Shown: piece by piece, positions 8,414 to 16,052 of the stretch | Layout of the letters: each line of letters begins with the position of its first letter | Numbering within the stretch: the first letter of the stretch is position 1 | Source: Clostridiaceae bacterium JG1575 | GTDB lineage: Bacteria > Bacillota > Clostridia > Clostridiales > Clostridiaceae | DNA length: 64,000 nucleotides | Assembly (NCBI GenBank): GCA_002838815.1 | Contig: LQGW01000037.1 | Span: 114,754-178,753, forward strand | Direction: 5' to 3' | Program-made: the position numbers and the translations under genes | Notes under the pieces: generated by a model | The model's input: only the letters and a program-made list of their open reading frames with translations | Database searches by the model: none | What the model was told of the DNA's origin: nothing

Positions 8414-9172
8414 GTGAAAAATCAAGACCCTTGGAGGATCCCCGGGGAAACCCTTGAGGAGCTCGGGGTGAAAAACCTAAAGATTCTGCAAAAAGCCAAG
8501 GGGTTTCGCTTTGGAACCGATGCGGTTTTTTTGGCTCATTTTGCCAAATCGCAGAAAATGGAACGAGCCATTGATCTTTGTTCCGGCAGCGGTATTGTGC
8601 CCTTGTTGCTGTATGCCCATGGTGCCTATTCGTCCATCAAAGCACTGGAGCTTCAACCGGCCCTTGCGGACATGGCCGACCGAAGCGTCCGCATGAACGG
8701 CTTGGAGGAATGCATCACCGTTTGCCAGGGGGATGCAAAGGATCCCCAAGTGCTGGCGGCTTTAGGGAAGGCGGAGCTTGTCACCTGCAACCCTCCGTAT
8801 AAACCCTTGGGCTCTGGCCTTTTGAACCCTTCTTTGGAGATTTCTTTGGCCCGCCACGAGGTAGCACTGACGCTGGCCCAGCTGATGCAGGCGGTGCGGA
8901 CAGTTTTGGTACCCGGGGGCCGCATATGCCTTGTGCATCGGCCCGAACGGATCTTGGATGTGCTTCTTGCCATGCGCCAAGCGGGCTTGGAGGCTAAACG
9001 CCTGGCTCTGGTCTTCGATCGCCCCGCTCGCCCGGCGCGGCTTCTTTTAGTGGAAGGGCGACGGGGGGCGAAGCAGGGGCTTCGCTGGGATCCCCCTCTA
9101 TTCATCCATCAAGCGGATGGATCTTACGATCAAATCTTGAAGGAGGTTTACGGCGATGGACGACACGGTTAG
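8414..9172 (+). CDS. tRNA1(Val) adenine-N6 methyltransferase-like (TrmN6 family)
   Basis: This 252-aa class I SAM-dependent methyltransferase carries FRFGTDAVFLAHFA, the SAM-binding IDLCSGSGIVPLLL, and the N6-adenine motif TCNPPYKPLGSG at about residue 125. Family members methylate adenine, for example A37 of tRNA1(Val) in E. coli (TrmN6). The start is GTG at 8414 after GGGAGGGG. The last 17 bases overlap rsmI, a pairing very common in Firmicutes, so both belong to one RNA-modification operon. Confidence 0.85.
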   Translation: MKNQDPWRIPGETLEELGVKNLKILQKAKGFRFGTDAVFLAHFAKSQKMERAIDLCSGSGIVPLLLYAHGAYSSIKALELQPALADMADRSVRMNGLEECITVCQGDAKDPQVLAALGKAELVTCNPPYKPLGSGLLNPSLEISLARHEVALTLAQLMQAVRTVLVPGGRICLVHRPERILDVLLAMRQAGLEAKRLALVFDRPARPARLLLVEGRRGAKQGLRWDPPLFIHQADGSYDQILKEVYGDGRHG

Positions 9173-10004
9173 GCTTTATGTGGTTGCGACGCCCATCGGC
9201 AACCTTTCGGATCTCTCCCCTCGGGCGGTGGAGGTGCTTCAAACGGTGGATCTCATCGCCTGCGAGGACACGAGGACGACGGGCCGGCTTTTAAAACACA
9301 TCCACTCCAGCGTCCCCACCATCAGCTATCATCAGCACAATGAGGAAAGTCGCTCAGAGCAGTTGCTGGAGATGATGCTTCAGGGCAAAACGCTGGCGGT
9401 GGTATCGGATGCAGGCATGCCGGGGATTTCCGATCCCGGGGAGCGCCTCATCGCCAAAGCCGTGGATCAGGGGCTGCCCTTGTCGGTGTTGCCGGGTCCG
9501 TGCGCTTTTTTGACGGCCTTGGTCGGCTCGGGGTTGCCCGCCTCAAGGTTTAGCTTTATCGGGTTTTTAGAGAAGAACCGCAGCGCGAGAAGGGCAGAGC
9601 TTCAGGCTTTTTCGCAAAGGGAAGAGACCCTCATCTTCTACGAGGCGCCCCATCGACTAAAGGAAACCTTGGCGCTTTTTCACGAGGTGTTCGGCGATCG
9701 TCGAGCGTGCCTGGCCCGGGAACTTTCCAAGCTGCATGAGGAGTATGAGCGGGGACCCTTGGGCGAACTGGCGCAGCGTTATGAAACTAAGACGCCCCGG
9801 GGGGAGTACGTTCTCATTTTGGAAGGATTCACTCAAGCGCAGCGGGAAGACGAAGCGCGGGCCCATGAGGCGGCGTATACTGTGCGCGAAGATGTTTTGG
9901 CGGCTTTAAAGCAGGGATGCTCCAAAAAAGAAGCCATCAAGCAGGTGGCTCGAGCCCGCGGCCTTTCAAAAAATCAGGTCTATCAGGAAGTGCTCGATCT
10001 TTAA
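9156..10004 (+). CDS. rsmI: 16S rRNA (cytidine(1402)-2'-O)-methyltransferase RsmI
   Basis: The 282-aa protein is a tetrapyrrole-methylase-fold enzyme with RsmI motifs: LYVVATPIGNLSDLSPRAVE at the start, ACEDTRTTGRLL, VVSDAGMPGISDPGERL and FLEKNRSARRAEL. RsmI 2'-O-methylates C1402 in the decoding centre of 16S rRNA using SAM. The C-terminal segment (KKEAIKQVARARGLSKNQVYQEVL) is a small helix-turn-helix-like tail seen in many RsmI proteins. It is translationally coupled to the TrmN6-like gene upstream. Confidence 0.95.
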   Translation: MDDTVRLYVVATPIGNLSDLSPRAVEVLQTVDLIACEDTRTTGRLLKHIHSSVPTISYHQHNEESRSEQLLEMMLQGKTLAVVSDAGMPGISDPGERLIAKAVDQGLPLSVLPGPCAFLTALVGSGLPASRFSFIGFLEKNRSARRAELQAFSQREETLIFYEAPHRLKETLALFHEVFGDRRACLARELSKLHEEYERGPLGELAQRYETKTPRGEYVLILEGFTQAQREDEARAHEAAYTVREDVLAALKQGCSKKEAIKQVARARGLSKNQVYQEVLDL

Positions 10005-10069
10005 GGACGGCCCAGCACCATCTTGAGTGCGGTGGATCTTTGTTTTATGATGAAAAGGAGGTGGTTGTT

Positions 10070-10648
10070 ATGAGCCCAATGAGTGAGGGGACAGCGCATC
10101 CCATTCCGTTGCAGCATCTGCCGGATTACGATCTTTTTTTGTCCCAGGTGACGGATCTTTTTCAGGAGTGGTTCCCCAAAGAACATCTGACCAGCCATGT
10201 GATTCAAAACTACATCCGAAGCGAAATCCTCACAAAGCCCGTGCGCGGGCGAAAACGAGGCTATACGCGCATGCACATCATTCAATTGGTGTTGCTTTGC
10301 TATATGCGCCCCATCCTCACTGCGGAGGAAATCAAGGCCGTGTTTGCCCTGGCGTTCAACGACATCAATCAGCAAGAGGATGATATCATCACCTGGGAAG
10401 AGGCCTATGAGCTGTTTTTGAAAGCCTATGAAGCGGCGAAAGACTCCGGCGGCTTCGAGGCGCAGCGGGAGGATGAACTGATTCAGGATTCTCTGGGGGT
10501 GTTGAAGGTGCGTTCAGCGGATCAAACCGCCATCCGCCAATTCATTGAGGTCTTAATTTTAGTCACCCGAGCCTCGGCGCAAAAAGCTCGAGCCCAACAG
10601 ATTTTAAGCCGAGCCCCCAGCGGGAAAGCGTCCCTCCTTCGACCCTAA
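10070..10648 (+). CDS. DUF1836 domain protein
   Basis: This 192-aa protein resembles DUF1836, a Firmicutes family of unknown function with a MerR-like helical core (VIQNYIRSEILTKPVRGRKRGYTRMHIIQLVLLCYMRPILTAEEIKAVFAL). The pattern suggests a winged-helix DNA-binding regulator, though no ligand domain is visible. The ATG at 10070 follows a very strong ribosome site AAAAGGAGGTGG and was chosen over upstream in-frame starts overlapping rsmI. A terminator follows directly. Confidence 0.75.
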   Translation: MSPMSEGTAHPIPLQHLPDYDLFLSQVTDLFQEWFPKEHLTSHVIQNYIRSEILTKPVRGRKRGYTRMHIIQLVLLCYMRPILTAEEIKAVFALAFNDINQQEDDIITWEEAYELFLKAYEAAKDSGGFEAQREDELIQDSLGVLKVRSADQTAIRQFIEVLILVTRASAQKARAQQILSRAPSGKASLLRP

Positions 10649-10652
10649 CGAG

Positions 10653-10678
10653 GTCCCTGGCAACAGGGACTTTTTTTT
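10653..10678 (+). terminator. Terminator after DUF1836 gene
   Basis: The 7-bp stem GTCCCTG/CAGGGAC with loop GCAA is followed by eight T. Confidence 0.92.
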
Positions 10679-10754
10679 GAATGTTTTTTAAAAATCGAGG
10701 AACTTATCGCCCTTTGCCTTGCCGGGACCTACTTATTGCTTAGGAGGTGATCGG

Positions 10755-10901
10755 ATGGATGAATGGGCCCACTTCATTGGAAACTTAGGGTTTCCCATTG
10801 CTGTGACGCTGTATCTTTTGATTCGCATCGAAAGCAAGCTGGAGCTATTAACCCAGAGCATCAATCAACTGTCCCAGGCACTCCAAAAGGAGAGCCGTTA
10901 G
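10755..10901 (+). CDS. YvrJ family small membrane protein
   Basis: A 48-aa protein with one hydrophobic segment (IGNLGFPIAVTLYLLIRIESKLE) followed by an amphipathic helix (LTQSINQLSQALQKE). The GNxGFPIxVxxYLLxRxE pattern is that of YvrJ, a short Firmicutes protein family without known function. The ATG at 10755 follows TTAGGAGGTGATCGG, close to an ideal Shine-Dalgarno site, which supports real translation. Confidence 0.8.
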   Translation: MDEWAHFIGNLGFPIAVTLYLLIRIESKLELLTQSINQLSQALQKESR

Positions 10902-10921
10902 GCCCTCCCCCAAAGAGCAGC

Positions 10922-10958
10922 CGGGCAGGGCACGCCCTTTTGCGTGCCCTGCCCGTTT
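10922..10958. terminator. Hairpin between YvrJ and the converging selenoprotein gene
   Basis: A perfect 14-bp stem CGGGCAGGGCACGC/GCGTGCCCTGCCCG has a 6-nt loop and is followed by only TTT on the plus strand. It is probably the shared transcription end of two convergent genes. Confidence 0.6.
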
Positions 10959-10995
10959 CAGCAATTTCCGGGGAACGAAGCTTCCAAAGCCTGCT

Positions 10996-11286
10996 TCAAG
11001 AAAAGGTAAAAACGACGTCCCCGAAGCGCTCGCTTAAGCCGATTTGGAGTCGGTGGAATGAAGCGGCGGTTTCTTGGGAGACGTAAAGGGGCGGGGTGTC
11101 GTCTTTTTGCGGGTAGACGAGGGCGTCTTTAGGGGCTTGTTCCTTCTGAACCAGATGGAAAACAGGCCCCGTTCATAAGTGAGCCGCTGCTTCGAGGCAA
11201 TAGACGAAGCCTGGGCGGTGCTCTTTTGTTAATTTTTCCTGAGCAGCCGTTGCCACCCATAGGCTTGGGGGAAAGGATTTGGACAT
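10996..11286 (-). CDS. Small HesB/IscA-like selenoprotein candidate, in-frame TGA (U38)
   Basis: Reading from the ATG at 11286 through an in-frame TGA at plus 11173-11175 gives a continuous 96-aa protein ending at 10996. Before the TGA: LWVATAAQEKLTKEHRPGFVYCLEAAAHL. After it: TGPVFHLVQKEQAPKDALVY, a middle strand, and FGDVVFTFS. The flanks AAHL-U-TGPVFHL align by eye with the AGFGCGGPSFGL core of HesB/IscA-like proteins, placing Sec on the conserved Cys. The overall pattern (V-x-x-A start, LVQKE strand, terminal beta strand) also fits. The ATG follows GAGGAGGT. A long hairpin begins 2 nt after the UGA. The family call rests on by-eye similarity and could be wrong; readthrough coding is better supported than the family. 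HesB relatives bind Fe-S clusters, but the function here is unknown. Confidence 0.65.
11132..11170 (-). promoter_or_regulatory. SECIS-like hairpin of the HesB-like selenoprotein
   Basis: On the minus strand GGGGC pairs with GCCCC, then across a C/A mismatch TGTT pairs with AACA, plus two G-U wobbles; an inner CTG-GTT-CAG hairpin caps it. It begins 2 nt after the UGA, the expected place for a bacterial SECIS. Confidence 0.6.
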
Positions 11287-11294
11287 GGGGACCT

Positions 11295-11327
11295 CCTCAA
11301 TCCCGTTCGGGGGATTGAGGCTATTGT
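11295..11327 (-). promoter_or_regulatory. Promoter -10 and 5' hairpin covering the ribosome site of the selenoprotein gene
   Basis: Minus strand: TACAAT (11327-11322) is a probable -10. Directly after it CCTCAATCCC pairs with GGGATTGAGG over a 6-nt loop (11320-11295). The 3' arm includes the first part of the GAGGAGGT Shine-Dalgarno sequence, so the hairpin can mask the ribosome site. No good -35 is visible. Confidence 0.5.
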
Positions 11328-11406
11328 ACGGTAAAAAAGGGGACCAGGGAAAGGGATCCTTCCAAAAGATCTGTGGGGGTTTTTCGGCAAATCTGTGCGC
11401 CATCAG

Positions 11407-11435
11407 TTGACAAATATTACCAAAAGTCCTTTAAT
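11407..11435 (+). promoter_or_regulatory. Promoter of the lipoprotein gene
   Basis: TTGACA (11407-11412), a 17-bp spacer, then TTTAAT (11430-11435). The start codon of the lipoprotein gene is 113 bp downstream. Confidence 0.75.
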
Positions 11436-11547
11436 AGCATATGCTGAGGCCCTGAAAACGGCATACAGAGCGAAATAAGTGCCGCGCCGGCTCGGGTTTT
11501 CAGATGGGAATGACCCCAACCTATCATTATTTCTGGAGGAATACCTA

Positions 11548-12018
11548 ATGAAACACTGTACCCAACGCAAAAAGGCCCTTCGTCTTGCCGTCCTCGCCGT
11601 TCTGATGGGAAGCATGCTTTCTGCCTGCGGCCCCACCAAGGCCACTCCCGCAGGACCTAAAGAGACGCCTAAAAACACCACCGCCGCCAAAGCGACCCAA
11701 AGCAATGAATCCAAACCCAAAGTTTCTTTGGAAGAATCCACCAAGGCCTTTGAAAAGGCTCAGGAATTCGAAGAAAAAAGCAATGCCCTCATGGCCGCTC
11801 GGCAATACATGAAGGTCCTCGAGGAAGACCCCAATTACCCGAAAGCTCAGGAGCGCCTGAAAGTCGTCTTGCCTGCAGCCCGGGACATCATCTATCTTCG
11901 CACCGTGGTGGAAAAAGATTGCGAAAAAATCTTCAAGCGCGACGAGGCGATTTTAAAGGGAGATCCTAATTATCCTCAAAAGCTTAAGGAATGCCAAGCG
12001 AAGAAAAATACAAAGTAA
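11548..12018 (+). CDS. Lipoprotein, TPR-like helical
   Basis: The 156-aa protein has a lipoprotein signal peptide: positive start, hydrophobic core LRLAVLAVLMG and lipobox MLSAC with the lipidated Cys at about residue 27. A Thr/Pro/Lys-rich linker follows, then a helical region, KAFEKAQEFEEKSNALMAARQYMKVLEEDPNYPKAQERL, which resembles one tetratricopeptide repeat. It should be anchored on the outer face of the membrane. The ATG at 11548 follows CTGGAGG. No specific function is recognised; TPR-like lipoproteins commonly act as adaptors in envelope complexes. Confidence 0.78.
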   Translation: MKHCTQRKKALRLAVLAVLMGSMLSACGPTKATPAGPKETPKNTTAAKATQSNESKPKVSLEESTKAFEKAQEFEEKSNALMAARQYMKVLEEDPNYPKAQERLKVVLPAARDIIYLRTVVEKDCEKIFKRDEAILKGDPNYPQKLKECQAKKNTK

Positions 12019-12103
12019 GACTCGAAGCATAGGCTTCGAAAGCGCCTGAGCGCCAAAGGGCCAGGCGATAGAGCGGGGATCCCCCCGTTCCGGTTTTGAG
12101 GAA

Positions 12104-12152
12104 GACCCCCGAGGGCCGCTGCGCGGTTTTTGCGGGGGTCGCTGGTTTTTTT
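12104..12152 (+). terminator. Terminator after lipoprotein gene
   Basis: The GACCCCCG (12104-12111) and CGGGGGTC (12133-12140) arms are followed by GCTGG and seven T. A second small inverted repeat, TTTGCGGG/CCCGCAAA, follows at 12150-12168. Confidence 0.55.
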
Positions 12153-12263
12153 GCGGGGATCCCGCAAACCCCAAGAAGTTTTTTCTTATGGTACCATTAG
12201 AGGGAATTTTGAGACGAATCTTCATTATTTTGGGCGAGCGATCGCCGGGAGGAGGACCAGGCC

Positions 12264-14618
12264 ATGCGGTCCATTATGTTATCCGTACGAAAATTAGTGG
12301 AATCCATGCTGATGAGCGGCGATCTGGGGACTGAAGGACTGATGCTTTCGCCGCAAAGGGCTCAGGAAGGGTCCAGGGTGCATCGATCGCATCAGGAACG
12401 CCAACAACAAGAGGATTCGACCTATGAGCGGGAAGTGTTTTTAAAGCATACCTTTGAGTTTGAGGATTTAGCCATTACTCTTGAGGGACGAGCCGACGGC
12501 ATTCTCCCGGGACAATACATTGAAGAGATCAAAAGCACCTACCTGGACAAGGACACGCTAGAGCGCTATGAGAACCCGCTGCATTGGGCACAGTTGCTGG
12601 TGTACGGCTATCTTTATGCATTGGATCAAGAAAAAAAAGTCCTACCGCTGCGCCTGACCTACATTCATGTGGAAACCGCTGAGCGCACGCACCGGGAGCG
12701 CAACTATTCCTTTGAGGAATTGGAAACCTTCGTCCAAGAGGTGTTGGACCGCTTCGTGTTCTTTCGTCGCCTGGAGCTTTCTTGGCGCATTCGGCGCAAT
12801 CAAAGCATCGCCTCGCTGCCCTTTCCTTTTTCAACCTATCGTTTGGGCCAACGGGAACTGGCGGTGAGCGTTTATGGCACGATTCGAGAAGCCAAAAAGC
12901 TCTTTGTTCAGGCTCCGACAGGCATCGGCAAAACCATCTCGACGCTATTTCCCGCGGTGAAAGCGCTGGGGGAGGGCAAAATCGATCGGATTTTCTACCT
13001 AACTCCTAAAAGCACGGGAAAGGCCATCGGGGAGGAGTCCGTTGCCCGCATGCGCCGATCCGGAGCTTCCTTGCGCAGCATTACCCTGACCAGTAAAGAA
13101 AAGATTTGCTTTATGGAGCAGGTTCGCTGTGAGGCGTCGGAATGCCCCTACGCCAAGGGCTTCTACGATCGTCTGCAAGAGGCCTTGCGCGATATTCTCG
13201 TAGAGGAAGAATCCTTTTCTCGCAGCGTGGTGGAAGCCTATGCCCAAAAGCATCAAATCTGCCCCTTTGAATTTGCGTTGGAGCTTTCTTTATATGCGGA
13301 CATCATCATTGGGGACTACAATTATGCCTTTGATCCCAGGGTTTATCTGAAGCGCTTTTTTGATGAAAAAAGCGAGCGGTATGCTTTTTTGGTGGATGAG
13401 GCCCACAACCTCCTCGATCGTGCGCGCAGTATGTTCTCTGCCGCTTTGGTGTTGGAAGAGTTTCAAGCCTTTGAAGAGAGCCTTCCCGCCAAGCAAGCCG
13501 CTTTGAAAAGAAGAAGTCAGAATTTTTTGCAGGCTTTTCGAAGCGTTCAAGAGGCGTTGGGGGATGAAGGGCGCGTGGCAACGCCCGAGCCGCCCCAGGA
13601 GCTCATTGAGGCAGCGGAGTGCTTTCGCGACGCGCTGCAAAAGGTGTTGGAAGAAGAACAAGCCGGCGCCCAAGAGCTCCAGGAAGAACGCGAGGCGCTT
13701 TTGGCCCACTATTTTGAGTTGATCGGCTTTTTGCGCATCGCAGAACTTTATGGGCCGGGCCATGTAACCTATTTTGAACAAACAAAAGAGCACTTTTTGT
13801 GCAAGCTTTTTTGCCTGGATCCTGCGCCCAATTTAAAAGCGGCCAGCCTTCGAGCCGACAGCATTGTCTTTTTCTCCGCCACCTTGAGCCCCATGCAGTA
13901 TTACATGGATTTATACGCCGGGACTGAGGCGGATTACCGCATGCGCCTGCCGTCTCCTTTTCCCAAAGAGCATTTAACGGTTTACTGCGATGAACGCATC
14001 GATACGAGGTACCGAGTGCGTCCCCAAAGCTATGAGGCCATTGCCGAGAATTTAGCGTGGATGGTGCGCCAAAAAAAAGGCAATTACATCGCCTTTTTTC
14101 CATCCTATCGATATTTGGAGAACGTATTTGAGGTGTTTGACGCCCGCTACGGCAAAGTATGTGACTACAAGGCGCAAACCCCCGGACAAAGCGAAGGCCA
14201 GCGGTTGGAGGTTTTAAAGACCTTTTCGCAAGCGCGCGACGAGTCCCTGTTGTATTTCATGGTGCTGGGCGGGGTCTTTTCCGAAGGGATTGATTTAAAA
14301 GGGGATCAACTCATCGGCTGCGCCCTTATCGGACTGGGGTATCCGCCTCTGGATTATGAGCGCGAGCTTTTGTTGCAGTTTTTTGAAGCGGATCGCGGAC
14401 AGGGCTTTGCCTATGCTTACACCTACCCGGGCTTGAGCAAAATCACGCAGGCAGGGGGGCGGGTGATTCGCAGTGAAACCGATGAGGGACTTCTATTTTT
14501 GATGGATACCCGCTATCAAATGAGTGACATTCAGCACCTCTTGCCGTCCGCCTGGCTCCCTATGGCAAAGCCCCCTGCCCGGGGACCTCAAGAGGCAAAC
14601 GTTCAGGAGGGGCCTTGA
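12264..14618 (+). CDS. XPD/DinG-type Fe-S DNA helicase with nuclease-like N-terminus
   Basis: This 784-aa superfamily 2 helicase (Rad3/DinG group) has Walker A APTGIGKT at about 217-224, DEAH box VDEAH at 377-381, SATLSPM, GGVFSEGIDLKGDQL and the QAGGRVIRSETDEG arginine-finger motif. Four cysteines, C282, C289, C294 and C333, lie between the ATP site and DEAH, the pattern of the XPD 4Fe-4S domain. The N-terminal 150 residues carry GRADG (75-79) and EEIKS (87-91), the spacing of a PD-(D/E)xK nuclease core. It is expected to unwind DNA 5' to 3' in repair; nuclease activity is an inference. ATG follows GGGAGGAGG. Confidence 0.88.
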   Translation: MRSIMLSVRKLVESMLMSGDLGTEGLMLSPQRAQEGSRVHRSHQERQQQEDSTYEREVFLKHTFEFEDLAITLEGRADGILPGQYIEEIKSTYLDKDTLERYENPLHWAQLLVYGYLYALDQEKKVLPLRLTYIHVETAERTHRERNYSFEELETFVQEVLDRFVFFRRLELSWRIRRNQSIASLPFPFSTYRLGQRELAVSVYGTIREAKKLFVQAPTGIGKTISTLFPAVKALGEGKIDRIFYLTPKSTGKAIGEESVARMRRSGASLRSITLTSKEKICFMEQVRCEASECPYAKGFYDRLQEALRDILVEEESFSRSVVEAYAQKHQICPFEFALELSLYADIIIGDYNYAFDPRVYLKRFFDEKSERYAFLVDEAHNLLDRARSMFSAALVLEEFQAFEESLPAKQAALKRRSQNFLQAFRSVQEALGDEGRVATPEPPQELIEAAECFRDALQKVLEEEQAGAQELQEEREALLAHYFELIGFLRIAELYGPGHVTYFEQTKEHFLCKLFCLDPAPNLKAASLRADSIVFFSATLSPMQYYMDLYAGTEADYRMRLPSPFPKEHLTVYCDERIDTRYRVRPQSYEAIAENLAWMVRQKKGNYIAFFPSYRYLENVFEVFDARYGKVCDYKAQTPGQSEGQRLEVLKTFSQARDESLLYFMVLGGVFSEGIDLKGDQLIGCALIGLGYPPLDYERELLLQFFEADRGQGFAYAYTYPGLSKITQAGGRVIRSETDEGLLFLMDTRYQMSDIQHLLPSAWLPMAKPPARGPQEANVQEGP

Positions 14619-14714
14619 GGCTTTGGGTCCTCTGCTTTAGGGCTAATCTTGCCAGGACCCGACACACAAAACCCCTGGAACCGATGATTTATAGAAAAGG
14701 AGAAAAACCCTTGG

Positions 14715-14739
14715 GGGAGCGCGAGGATCGCTCCCTTTA
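14715..14739 (+). terminator. Probable terminator after helicase gene
   Basis: The perfect 7-bp stem GGGAGCG/CGCTCCC has a 7-nt loop and a short TTTA tail. Confidence 0.45.
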
Positions 14740-14881
14740 GGCTCTTCTTAGAGGATTTAGGGATTCTTCATTGATTAGGACCTCTTTTGGTCATGGTTTT
14801 TTGTTAAAATGACCAATGGGTGCTCCTTGGGAGGTTTTTCTGAGGGGAGTGCTCGAAGCGACCCTCAAAAGGAAGGTACCT

Positions 14882-15838
14882 ATGGAACAACATAAAAACA
14901 AGGGCATTCTAAGCCTCTCATTTGTCAAACGTCTAGTGGATAAGCTGATGAAAGACGACGCCATCCCCTATGCGTATCAACTGGCCTTCAGCCTCGTCAT
15001 GGCCCTATTTCCCTTTATGATTTTTCTACTCACCTTGATCGGGTTTATGAATCTGGACCCCCACGCCATTTTGGCGCAGATCGCCCGGGTTTTGCCCGGG
15101 GAAGCTTATAAACTTTTCGAAGGAATCATTAAGGAAGTCACCTCCAAGCAAAACGGGACCTTGCTCTCGTTGTCCATCGTCTTTGCCATCTGGGCTGCGT
15201 CGGGGGGGTTTAAGGCCTTTATGCAGGCCATGAATAAAGTCCATGGCATCAAGGAGACGCGATCCATCATCGCCTTTAATGCGGCCTCCATTCTATACGT
15301 CATCCTGCTGGCGTTTGGCATTGCCGGAGCCCTCTTGCTGTTGGTCTTTGCCCAACCCATCATCGATGGTCTTCGAGCCTTTTTCCCCAACGCCAATTTG
15401 AACATGTTTCAAAGCATTTTCAGCTATATTTTCCCACTGGGGTTTATCTTTGTGCTCTTTGCCATCTTCTACATGTTTGTACCGGCTCGCCGCGTCAAGT
15501 TTCGTTACGCCATGCCTGGAGCCATTTTTTCTGCCCTCGCCTTTACCTTGGTTTCCTTGGGCTTTAAGATCTACGTCAACGGCTTTGCCAATTACAATCG
15601 CTTCTATGGGTCCATTGGCGCTGTGGTGATTTTAATGTTTTGGTTCCTTTTGGTGTCCATGATCATGGTCATCGGAGGCGCGCTAAACTCCCTACTCATT
15701 GAGCGATTGGGCATTTCTGAACCTTTTTGCGCGGGCGCTCGCGCCACGCCCAATCAATTGAGCGAAGCGGCCAAGCGCGCCATTCGGGAAAAGTATCGGG
15801 AGACTAAAGAGGAAGATTCCAAGGATGCCCGCATCTAA
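14882..15838 (+). CDS. YihY/UPF0761 (BrkB) family membrane protein
   Basis: The 318-aa protein has six membrane segments and family hallmarks: AYQLAFSLVMALFPFMIFLLTLIG, WAASGGFKAFMQAMNKVHGIKETRS and the late YNRFYGSIGAVVILMFWFLLVSMIMVIGGALNS. The family was once called ribonuclease BN by error; its role is unsettled. The ATG at 14882 follows AAAAGGAAGG; an earlier in-frame ATG at 14816 has no ribosome site and lies at the expected transcription start of the extended -10 TGTTAAAAT (14802-14810). The C-terminus is charged and cytoplasmic. Confidence 0.88.
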   Translation: MEQHKNKGILSLSFVKRLVDKLMKDDAIPYAYQLAFSLVMALFPFMIFLLTLIGFMNLDPHAILAQIARVLPGEAYKLFEGIIKEVTSKQNGTLLSLSIVFAIWAASGGFKAFMQAMNKVHGIKETRSIIAFNAASILYVILLAFGIAGALLLLVFAQPIIDGLRAFFPNANLNMFQSIFSYIFPLGFIFVLFAIFYMFVPARRVKFRYAMPGAIFSALAFTLVSLGFKIYVNGFANYNRFYGSIGAVVILMFWFLLVSMIMVIGGALNSLLIERLGISEPFCAGARATPNQLSEAAKRAIREKYRETKEEDSKDARI

Positions 15839-15943
15839 TCCTGGGTTGGGCGACGAAAAAGAAAAGAAGGTAGTCTTATGGCGTCGCTCAAAAAAAACGA
15901 CCGGGTACTCCAAGCTGGAGTACCCGATTTGGCTGCAATCTGA

Positions 15944-15969
15944 AACGGCACCTTTGGTGTCGTTTTTTC
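15944..15969 (+). terminator. Terminator after YihY gene
   Basis: AACGGCACC-TTT-GGTGTCGTT (one G-U pair) is followed by a T run. A second perfect 11-bp hairpin, CGGGTACTCCA/TGGAGTACCCG, lies just upstream at 15902-15926. Confidence 0.8.
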
Positions 15970-16052
15970 TTTAAAACTCATTATTTTGAGGTGACTTTGG
16001 GAGGCAAGAAGTTTTTGCCGGTGCGGCCTCTTCGCCTGACCATCGGTCGCTG

